Assembly (NCBI RefSeq): GCF_014205015.1
Contig: NZ_JACHMO010000001.1
Coordinates: 3,596,001 to 3,660,000, forward strand
Length of the DNA: 64,000 nucleotides
DNA from: Saccharothrix ecbatanensis
GTDB lineage: Bacteria; Actinomycetota; Actinomycetes; Mycobacteriales; Pseudonocardiaceae
Direction of reading: 5' to 3'
Shown piece after piece: positions 53,405 to 60,745 of this stretch. The translations under genes and the position numbers were made by a program. The notes under the pieces are model-generated. The model saw only the letters and a list, made by a program, of their open reading frames with translations, was not told where the DNA came from and did not search any database. The number at the start of each line of letters is the position of its first letter. Within the stretch, counting starts at the first letter, position 1.

Positions 53405-53441
53405 CCGGTCCGGTCGACGTCATCGAATGTGTGCCAGAGCC
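53227..53441. repeat. 215-bp inverted repeat, right arm (true ISL3 right end)
   Basis: Encodes the transposase C-terminus and the right terminal repeat; inverted duplicate at 51581-51795. Confidence 0.85.
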
Positions 53442-53985
53442 ACAATCGACCAGCGCGATCACCTCGCGGTGTGTGCGGTACTCCGTGCTGGACGGCGTGG
53501 AGAAGTGCCGTCCGGTCGAGCTGGACGAGGATCGGGCCGCGCACCACGTCGTGCTCGATTTCGGTCCGGGACAGTTCGGCGTCCGCTGGGAGTGGCCGCC
53601 CGCTGGAGGCGGCACGGGTGAGCGGATCCCCGGTTCGGGGAGGGCAAAGGATTCTCGGAACTGACGAACCGGCGCACGCTGTCGCCGTGCACACGGTCGG
53701 TCGCCTCGCCTTCCATGAGCAGCACCGCGAAACTCGATCGGTCGTGCTCCCAGACGCGGGCTTGGACGTGGAGTTCGACGGTGGCCATTGCATGTGCCTG
53801 CTTCCCGACTCCACGGTGGCGGTGGAATACCGCGAGGGGCGTTCAGCCGACTTTCCTTGTTGTCCGGCACGGGCGATCAACGAGTCGACCGCGGTGAACA
53901 CCGGGTCCACGTGCGGGATGAGCCCGTCGGCCACGGCGTCGACCGCGCGGCACACCGCCACCAGCGTTGCTGGTTGCCGTAGCCG
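53442..53985. other. gene debris
   Basis: Minus-strand pieces in different frames look coding: MATVELHVQARVWEHDRSSF and AVLLMEGEATDRVHGDSVRR (53590-53788), and TLVAVCRAVDAVADGLIPHV (about 53880-53970). None was assigned to a family; no intact gene. Confidence 0.4.
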
Positions 53986-54519
53986 ACGAGCGCCTTCTGC
54001 CACTCGGCCAACCCGAGGTCGAGGGCGGTGCCGCCTGCGTAGGACCTGCCGACGGTGACCAGATCTACGCCAACACGATCTTCGGTGACCGGTGACGTCC
54101 TCCAGCGTCTTGGGGGAGCCGCGAGCCAATCAGCCTTGGCGGCGCTGGCCGGCTGCCACGTGCCGTTCTCGGCGGAGGCGTACTCGCCGGTGGTGAACTC
54201 CTACCAGCTGGTGGTCTGGGTGTTGCCGATCACCGAGTTGGGCGCATAGACCTTGTCGAGCCGGTCTTTCCACAGCGACAGCGCGGACACCGCGTCGACG
54301 GAGGCGAGGTCGGTCGGCTCGGCCTTCGCGCCCCAGAGTCAGGCAGAACCTGGAAGGAGCCTTCCTCCGTGCCGACTGCGGAGAACGTGATGCCCTTCTT
54401 GCCCGCCTGCTCAACCTCCTCCAGTGCCGCCGTCAGCGACTTCCAGTCGCAGATGGACTCGACCTCGACACCCGCGTCGGCGAGGACCTTCTTGTAGGCA
54501 GAGAGGTCCTTGGTGGCCA
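53985..54519 (-). pseudogene. sugar ABC transporter substrate-binding protein remnant
   Basis: Three frame pieces line up as an extracellular family-1 binding protein: DLSAYKKVLADAGVEVESIC, SLTAALEEVEQAGKKGITFS, then LWGAKAEPTDLASVDAVSAL, DRLDKVYAPNSVIGNTQTTS, and after a TAG at 54201-54203 (probably from CAG) EFTTGEYASAENGTWQPASA, with SYAGGTALDLGLAEWQKALV further on. Signal peptide/lipobox and the ends are missing. It lies next to the CebR-box glycosidase genes, so it may be the relic of an oligosaccharide importer. Confidence 0.55.
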
Positions 54520-54891
54520 TCAGCTGCCTCACGTGGCGCAGCTGCCCGCGTCGCGGTCGTTGGAACACGTGCTCGCCGTCCAGCACTGGCCGCACGACGT
54601 CGTCGACCACCTCCTCGCCGACCCTCGCGCACGACCGCCACCGGAGTGATCCGACGCCATGAGACCCCTTGCTCAAGGGGTGGACGAAAATTAGGTATAC
54701 CGAATCCATCATGAACCCGTCGAATCGCTTCGCCAGTAGTAGTTCCAGCAGCCATTTGTAAGGGGTCCTCTGTGTTCCATTTGAAAAAGTTCGTTGCTAC
54801 GCTCCAACTCGGGTTCAGACGAGCCCGGATCGGCAGTGGCCCCTCCCGCTCAATGCCTCCTTGCATGAGGGGCCACTCGGCCGACGACATT
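54520..54891. other. upstream region of the mannanase gene
   Basis: No gene supported. Relatively AT-rich segments around 54680-54800 may hold promoter elements. Confidence 0.4.
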
Positions 54892-54909
54892 CCTGGGAGC
54901 GCTCCCAGG
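54892..54909. promoter_or_regulatory. CebR-type operator upstream of the GH26 gene
   Basis: CCTGGGAGCGCTCCCAGG is a perfect palindrome containing TGGGAGCGCTCCCA, the known box of the LacI-family cellulose-utilisation repressor CebR. It ends 42 bp before the start codon at 54952. Confidence 0.85.
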
Positions 54910-54951
54910 TCACAGACCAGCCCTGACCAATGATGCGAAGGGATTACTGAC

Positions 54952-56670
54952 GTGCGCTCTGCGTTTGTGGCCGCGATACTCCTGACGGCTTTGGCGCCAC
55001 CGCTGCCGGCTTCGGCGGCTGACACGTGGCTCGAAGCCGAGACCGGTGTCCTGAATGGGACCGTGGTCGAGTCGAGTCTGTCGGGTTATTCCGGCACGGG
55101 TTATGTGGCCGGGTTCGACCAGGGTTCCGACTCGGTCACCATCACCATCCCGAACAGCCCCGGTGGCTTGCACGATCTGACCATCCGTTACGCGACGCCG
55201 TATGGCGCGAAGTCGGCGTCGTTGTCCCTCAACGGCAGCGGGTTGGGTGACGTGTCGTTCCCGGCGGTCTCGGCGTTCACCGAGATCGCGGCGGGCAAAG
55301 CGCTGCTGCGGTCGGGTGACAACACGGTCACCGTGACCAACAACTGGGGTTGGTACCTGATCGACGCGATCAAGGTGACCCCGAGCGCGCCGCGACCGCC
55401 GCACCAGGTGACCGGCGAGCTGACCGACCCGGCCGCGACCGCGGAGGCCAAGGGCCTGATGCGGTACCTGACCGACAACTACGGCAAGAACATCCTGTCG
55501 GGACAACAGGATCAGGCGAGCATCGACTGGGTCGAGCAGAACATCGGCAAGGCGCCCGCGGTGGGCGGCTACGACCTGATGGACTACTCGCCCAGCCGGG
55601 TCGAGCGCGGCACGACGGGTCGGGACGTGGACCACGCCCTGGCCTACGACGCCCGCGGCGGCATCACCACGATGGTGTGGCACTGGAACGCGCCGTCCGG
55701 CCTGATCGACCAGCCGGGCAAGGAGTGGTGGCGCGGCTTCTACACCTCCGCGACCACGTTCGACCTCGCCGCGGCACTGGCCGACACGTCCTCGACCGAC
55801 TACAAGCTGTTGATCCGTGACATGGACGCGATCGCCGTGGAGCTCAAGCGCCTGGCGGACGCGAAGGTGCCGGTGCTGTTCCGGCCGCTGCACGAGGCCG
55901 AGGGCGGTTGGTTCTGGTGGGGCGCCAAGGGGTCCGGTCCGGCCAAGGAGTTGTGGCGGATCATGCACGACCGCCTGGTGAACCACCACGACCTGCACAA
56001 CCTGATCTGGGTGTGGAACTCGATCTCGCCGGACTGGTACCCCGGTGACGACGTGGTCGACGTGGTCAGCGCGGACGTCTACCTGCCGCAGGGCGACCAC
56101 AGCGCGGCCGTGGGCCAGTACGACCGGTTGGTGCAGCTGGGTGGAGACAAGAAGTTGGCCGCGCTGGGCGAGGTCGGCTCCATCCCCGACCCCGACCTGG
56201 TCCGGGCCTACGAGGCACGCTGGTCCTGGTTCGTCACATGGTCGGGCTCGTCCATCACGGACGGCGTGACCAACCCGCGCGACTTCGTGCAGCGCGTCTA
56301 CAACCACGCCAACGTCATCACCCTCGATGAGCTGCCCGACTTCAAGGACCCCGGTACCGAGCCGGAGCCCACGGACGGCTGCGCCGCGACGTTGCGCGTG
56401 ACCAATCAGTGGTCCGGCGGGTTCCAGGCCGAGGTCACCGTGAAGAACCAGAAGACCACGGCCATCACCGGCTGGCAGGTCACCTGGACCCTCGCCGCGG
56501 GCCAGCGCATCCAGAACGCCTGGAACACCACCCTGTCCACCACCGGCTCGACCGTGACCGCGAAGAACGCGTCGTGGAACGGGACCGTGAAGCCGGGGGA
56601 AAGCGCCTCGTTCGGCTTCATCGGCAGCGGCACACCGTCGGCGGTCGTGCCGACCTGCACCACCGCCTGA
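54952..56670 (+). CDS. secreted GH26 beta-mannanase with CBM35-like and CBM2 modules
   Basis: GTG 54952 gives 572 residues. Signal peptide 1-22 (VAAILLTALAPPLPASA). Residues ~24-145 are a CBM35-like beta-sandwich (WLEAETGVLNGTVVESSLSG, WGWYLIDAIKVTPSAP). The GH26 barrel is ~155-465: KNILSGQQDQASIDWV, MVWHWNAPSG, the acid/base RPLHEAEGGWFWWG (Glu315) and nucleophile AALGEVGSIP (Glu407). A short linker leads to a C-terminal CBM2 (477-572: CAATLRVTNQWSGGFQAEVT). The enzyme cleaves beta-1,4-mannan; CBM2 anchors it to cellulose. It has its own CebR box, and the GH6 gene follows 106 bp later with a second box, so the two are separately promoted but co-regulated. Confidence 0.93.
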   Translation: MRSAFVAAILLTALAPPLPASAADTWLEAETGVLNGTVVESSLSGYSGTGYVAGFDQGSDSVTITIPNSPGGLHDLTIRYATPYGAKSASLSLNGSGLGDVSFPAVSAFTEIAAGKALLRSGDNTVTVTNNWGWYLIDAIKVTPSAPRPPHQVTGELTDPAATAEAKGLMRYLTDNYGKNILSGQQDQASIDWVEQNIGKAPAVGGYDLMDYSPSRVERGTTGRDVDHALAYDARGGITTMVWHWNAPSGLIDQPGKEWWRGFYTSATTFDLAAALADTSSTDYKLLIRDMDAIAVELKRLADAKVPVLFRPLHEAEGGWFWWGAKGSGPAKELWRIMHDRLVNHHDLHNLIWVWNSISPDWYPGDDVVDVVSADVYLPQGDHSAAVGQYDRLVQLGGDKKLAALGEVGSIPDPDLVRAYEARWSWFVTWSGSSITDGVTNPRDFVQRVYNHANVITLDELPDFKDPGTEPEPTDGCAATLRVTNQWSGGFQAEVTVKNQKTTAITGWQVTWTLAAGQRIQNAWNTTLSTTGSTVTAKNASWNGTVKPGESASFGFIGSGTPSAVVPTCTTA

Positions 56671-56731
56671 CCATTCCCGGTAGCGGCGGAAAACAATCAC
56701 AAACTTGGACACCGATGTCCAACCCTGTCAC

Positions 56732-56745
56732 TGGGAGCGCTCCCA
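56732..56745. promoter_or_regulatory. CebR-type operator upstream of the GH6 gene
   Basis: TGGGAGCGCTCCCA, perfect 14-bp palindrome ending 31 bp before ATG 56777. Confidence 0.88.
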
Positions 56746-56776
56746 GAATGGCGGGTTCTTCGCAAGGAGAAGATGC

Positions 56777-58585
56777 ATGAGTCTGCGCACGTTCGTACGT
56801 TCCCGGAAATTGTCCGGGGCATTGGCGGTGACCTCGGTGGCGGCTTTGTCCGTGGCCGGGGTGGTGGCCTCCACGGCCACCGCCAGCGCTGCCGCCGGTT
56901 GTCGGGTGTCGTACCAGATTTCGAACCAGTGGCAAGGTGGCTTCGGCGCCAACGTCAAGGTCACCAACCTCGGTGACGCCATTTCCGGCGGTTGGACGCT
57001 GGAGTGGGACTTCGCCGCCGGCCAGACGATCAAGGACGGTTGGAACGGCACGTTCTCCCAGTCCGGGACGCGCGTGTCGGTCCGCAACGCTTCCTGGAGC
57101 GCCAACCTGGGTACCGGCGCGTCGGCGACGCCCGGCTTCAACGGCACGTGGACCGGGTCCAACCCGGTGCCCACGCAGTTCCGGTTGAACGGCACGGTGT
57201 GCACGGGATCGGTCGACACGACGACCACCACGACGACCACCACGTCGTCGTCGACCACCACGACGACGACCTCGGACAACAACCCTGGCGGTCCGAAGGT
57301 GGACAACCCGTACGTGGGCGCCGGGGTGTACGTGAACCCGCAGTGGTCGCGTCAGGCGGCCGCGGAGTCGGGTGGTTCGCGGATCGCGAACCAGCCGACC
57401 GGTGTGTGGATGGACCGGACCAGCGCGATCACCGGCAACGGCTCGCCCACGACCGGCAGCATGGGTCTGGCGGACCACCTGAACGAGGCCGAGAAGCAGC
57501 GCGCGGCGCGTGCGGACGGCCAGTTGGTCTTCCAGGTCGTCATCTACAACCTGCCCGGCCGTGACTGCGCCGCGCTGGCCTCCAACGGTGAGTTGAAGGC
57601 CGACGAGATCGGTCGTTACAAGACCGAGTACGTCGACAAGATCGCCGAGATCGTGGCCCGGCCGGAGTACTCCAAGCTGCGCATCGTGACGGTCGTCGAG
57701 ATCGACTCGCTGCCGAACCTGGTCACCAACGTCTCGCCGCGTCCCACCGCGACGCCCGAGTGCGACACGATGAAGACCAACGGCAACTACATCGAGGGCG
57801 TGTCCTACGCGCTGGGCAAGCTGGGCGCGGTCTCGAACGTCTACAACTACATCGACGCCGCCCACCACGGCTGGATCGGCTGGGGCGACACCAATCCCCA
57901 GTACGACAACTTCTACGCCTCGGCGAAGCTGTTCGCGACGCTGCTCGGCAAGAACGGCGCCACCAAGGACAGGATCCACGGCTTCATCACCAACACGGCG
58001 AACTACTCGCCGTTGGAGGAGCCGTTCTGGACGGTCGACGACAACGTCGGTGGCCGTCCGGTGAAGGAGGCCTCGAAGTGGGTCGACTGGAACGACTTCA
58101 ACGGTGAGGTGGGCTTCGCCACCGCGTTCCGCACGGAGTTGGTCAAGCAGGGCTTCGACAGCGGCATCGGCATGCTGATCGACACCTCGCGCAACGGCTG
58201 GGGCGGCCCCAACCGGCCCACCGCCAAGTCGACCTCGGGCGACCCGACCACCTACGTGAACGAGTCGCGCATCGACCGCCGCTTCCAGAAGGGCAACTGG
58301 TGCAACCAGTCCGGCGCCGGTCTTGGTGAGCGTCCGAAGGCTGCTCCCAAGCCGGGTATCGACGCCTACGTCTGGATCAAGCCGCCGGGCGAGTCCGACG
58401 GCTCCAGCACCCTCATCCCCAACGACGAGGGCAAGGGCTTCGACCGCATGTGCGACCCGACCTACGGCGGCAACATCCGCAACGGCAACAACATGTCCGG
58501 CGCGCTGCCGAACGCCCCGCTGTCGGGCCACTGGTTCTCGGCCCAGTTCCAGGAGCTCATGCGCAACGCCTACCCGGCGCTGTGA
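56777..58585 (+). CDS. secreted GH6 cellobiohydrolase with N-terminal CBM2
   Basis: ATG 56777 (AAGGAGAAG upstream), 602 residues. Signal peptide ~1-40. CBM2 at ~41-143 (CRVSYQISNQWQGGFGANVK, VSVRNASWSANLGTG), a Thr/Ser linker, then GH6 from ~172 (VDNPYVGAGVYVNPQWSRQA). GH6 landmarks: QLVFQVVIYNLPGRDCAALA (catalytic acid Asp), VTVVEIDSLPNLVTNVSPRP, YNYIDAAHHGWIGWGDTN, GMLIDTSRNGWGGPNRP, and AYVWIKPPGESDG. Long loops with four cysteine-containing segments match the exo-acting, non-reducing-end cellobiohydrolase subgroup (Cel6B-like). Releases cellobiose from crystalline cellulose, the CebR inducer family, making a feed-forward circuit. A strong hairpin terminates transcription. Confidence 0.95.
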   Translation: MSLRTFVRSRKLSGALAVTSVAALSVAGVVASTATASAAAGCRVSYQISNQWQGGFGANVKVTNLGDAISGGWTLEWDFAAGQTIKDGWNGTFSQSGTRVSVRNASWSANLGTGASATPGFNGTWTGSNPVPTQFRLNGTVCTGSVDTTTTTTTTTSSSTTTTTTSDNNPGGPKVDNPYVGAGVYVNPQWSRQAAAESGGSRIANQPTGVWMDRTSAITGNGSPTTGSMGLADHLNEAEKQRAARADGQLVFQVVIYNLPGRDCAALASNGELKADEIGRYKTEYVDKIAEIVARPEYSKLRIVTVVEIDSLPNLVTNVSPRPTATPECDTMKTNGNYIEGVSYALGKLGAVSNVYNYIDAAHHGWIGWGDTNPQYDNFYASAKLFATLLGKNGATKDRIHGFITNTANYSPLEEPFWTVDDNVGGRPVKEASKWVDWNDFNGEVGFATAFRTELVKQGFDSGIGMLIDTSRNGWGGPNRPTAKSTSGDPTTYVNESRIDRRFQKGNWCNQSGAGLGERPKAAPKPGIDAYVWIKPPGESDGSSTLIPNDEGKGFDRMCDPTYGGNIRNGNNMSGALPNAPLSGHWFSAQFQELMRNAYPAL

Positions 58586-58626
58586 CCATCAGCTGACCGG
58601 AACCACAACTGAATGATCCGCACATC

Positions 58627-58663
58627 CTCGTAGGCGGCGTCCGGATTGGGCGCCGCCTACGAG
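58627..58663 (+). terminator. intrinsic-type terminator after the GH6 gene
   Basis: Perfect 13-bp stem CTCGTAGGCGGCG (58627-58639 with 58651-58663), 11-nt loop, followed by TTCTTC. Confidence 0.85.
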
Positions 58664-58903
58664 TTCTTCGTCGGGATCGGTGTGTCAAGAGTGGGCGCCA
58701 CGAGATCACCGCTGAGGGCCGGCTCTGAACGAGGTCGGGACCGGCCGGTCAAGGTCGCCGAGCCGAAGATCAATGCAGTGGACCGCGTGTGCTGGCTGAC
58801 GGAACGTCGGGTCTCCACATGAAGCCGTCATGGGCACGTCACCCTGCCGCGACGGTGTCGGTTGAAGACGTTTCCCTGCTACGACCGAGGAGTTCGATCA
58901 ATC

Positions 58904-60673
58904 ATGTCCACATTACGAGGACGAGGAACGCTCATGACCAGCCTCTGTGCCGGTCTCGCGTCGATCGCGTTGACGGTGAGCGTTGTCGATGTCGCACAGG
59001 CGGCCGAGGGGCAGATCCTGGGCGCGGGTGCCCAGGGTGCCGTCGACGGCAGCTACATCGTGGCTTTGAACGGCACGCCGTCGAGGGCGGCGAGCATCCA
59101 GGCGGCGGTCTCGACGCAGGCGACGGACCTGGCCGGTCATTACGGTGGCGAGGTTTCGCACGTGTACTCGGCCGCGCTGCGCGGTTTCTCGGTGCGGATG
59201 AGCGAGCAGCAGGCGAAGCGGCTCGCCGCGGACCCGGCGGTGCGCTACGTGGAGCAGAACGGGGTGGTGCGCACGTCGGAGACGTGGGGTCTGGACCGCG
59301 TCGACCAGCGCGACCTGCCGCTGGACAACAGCTACGCGGCGCCGAACGACGGGTCCAACGTCACGGCTTACGTCGTCGACACGGGCATCGCGTTCGACCA
59401 CCCCGAGCTGGAGGGTCGGGCCGTCAGCGGCTACGACTTCATCGACAACGACAGCGACGCGAGCGACTGCCACGGCCACGGAACCCACGTGGCCGGCACG
59501 ATCGGCAGCAAGACCTACGGCATCGCCAAGAACGTGAACCTGGTCTCGGTCCGGGCGTTGAACTGCGCCGGCAGCGGTTCGTACGACCAGATCATCGCGG
59601 CCATCGACTGGGTGACCAAGAACGCCCCGCAAGCCGCGGTGGGCAACATGAGCCTCGGTGGCGCCCAGAGCAGCACGCTCAACGAAGCCGTGACCAAGTC
59701 GGTGAACGCGGGCGTCGCGTGGGCCGTCGCGGCGGGCAACGACACGAAGGATGCCTGTGAGGTCAGCCCGGCCTCCGCGGCGGGCGTGCTGACCGTCGGC
59801 GCGTCGGACAGCGAGGACAAGCGCAGCCGTTGGGGCAACGGCGGGTCCAACTGGGGCGAGTGCGTCGAACTGTTCGCGCCGGGCAGCGGCATCACCTCCA
59901 TCTCCCAGGACGGCAAGACCGCCGCGTGGAACGGCACGTCGATGGCCACCCCGCACGTGGCCGGCGCCCTGGCGCTGGTGTTGGCCGCCGACCCGGACAT
60001 CTCGGTGGCCGACGCCAACGCCCTGGTCCTCGACACGACGACCGTCAACAAGATCTCCGACCCGATGGACACGCCGAACCGGCTGCTGTACACCGACGAC
60101 CTCGGTGCCCGTGATCCCGGCGCGCCGAAGGCTTCCTTCGCCGCGAACTGCTCGTCGACGACCCCGGACTGCACCTTCGACGCGTCGGGCTCATCAGACC
60201 CGGACGGCACGATCTCCTCGTACGCCTGGGACTTCGGCGACGGCACGACCGGCACCGGCGTCAAGCCGACCCACAAGTACAGCAAGAACGGCACCTACAC
60301 CGTGAAGCTGACGGTGACCGACAACAGCGGCAAGACCGCCACCACGTCGAGGAGGGCCGTCGCGGGTCCGCAGCCGCCGCGGGCATCGTTCAGCGTGACC
60401 TGCCGGCAGGCCGTCTGCTCCTTCGACGGCAGCGGGTCGACCGACCCCAACGGCGACATCGTCTCCTACGCCTGGGACTTCGGTAACGGCAAGACCGGCA
60501 CCGGTGTCAAGGCCAGCCACACCTACTCGACCACGCAGTACACGGTCACCTTCACCGCCAAGCTCACGGTGACCGACAGCTTCGACCAGAAGAGCACCGT
60601 CAGCAAGCAGATCCGGTGCCACGGCGCCCCGTCCCCGAACTTCCCGACCTTCTGCATCCCGATGATGTTCTAG
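58904..60673 (+). CDS. secreted subtilisin-like protease with I9 propeptide and two PKD domains
   Basis: ATG 58904 is chosen (GAGGAG upstream; ATG 58934 is an alternative); 589 residues. Signal peptide ~1-33, inhibitor-I9-type propeptide (~49-124: GSYIVALNGTPSRAASIQAA, VRYVEQNGVVRT), and the S8 domain with triad Asp159 (AYVVDTGIAFDHPE), His192 (DCHGHGTHVAGTI) and Ser346 (WNGTSMATPHVAGALA). The C-terminus has two PKD modules (~408-490 and ~500-575; YAWDFGDGTTGTGVKPTHKY and YAWDFGNGKTGTGVKASHTY). Proteinase-K-like. It follows the cellulase genes after a terminator and without a CebR box, so is regulated separately. It may process or shed exoenzymes (inference). Confidence 0.95.
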   Translation: MSTLRGRGTLMTSLCAGLASIALTVSVVDVAQAAEGQILGAGAQGAVDGSYIVALNGTPSRAASIQAAVSTQATDLAGHYGGEVSHVYSAALRGFSVRMSEQQAKRLAADPAVRYVEQNGVVRTSETWGLDRVDQRDLPLDNSYAAPNDGSNVTAYVVDTGIAFDHPELEGRAVSGYDFIDNDSDASDCHGHGTHVAGTIGSKTYGIAKNVNLVSVRALNCAGSGSYDQIIAAIDWVTKNAPQAAVGNMSLGGAQSSTLNEAVTKSVNAGVAWAVAAGNDTKDACEVSPASAAGVLTVGASDSEDKRSRWGNGGSNWGECVELFAPGSGITSISQDGKTAAWNGTSMATPHVAGALALVLAADPDISVADANALVLDTTTVNKISDPMDTPNRLLYTDDLGARDPGAPKASFAANCSSTTPDCTFDASGSSDPDGTISSYAWDFGDGTTGTGVKPTHKYSKNGTYTVKLTVTDNSGKTATTSRRAVAGPQPPRASFSVTCRQAVCSFDGSGSTDPNGDIVSYAWDFGNGKTGTGVKASHTYSTTQYTVTFTAKLTVTDSFDQKSTVSKQIRCHGAPSPNFPTFCIPMMF

Positions 60674-60745
60674 AGGCACACCCCGCTGCCGAGCGGCGCT
60701 TCCGGCAACCATCCGGGAGCGCCGCTCGCTTCCAACAGGACCTCC

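Larger units (their letters stand above)
51581..53441 (+). mobile_element. rearranged ISL3-family element
   Basis: ISL3-type transposase gene flanked by two inverted copies of the element's own right end. The terminal repeat starts GGCTCTGGCACAC. The element truncates istB on the left. Confidence 0.75.

Noticed and set aside
57215..57290. Thr-rich ACG/ACC repeat in the GH6 gene as a DNA repeat element
   Set aside because: It is the ordinary Thr/Ser linker between CBM2 and GH6.
54952..58585. Single GH26-GH6 operon
   Set aside because: The second gene has its own CebR box and SD in a 106-bp gap, so separate promoters are likelier.
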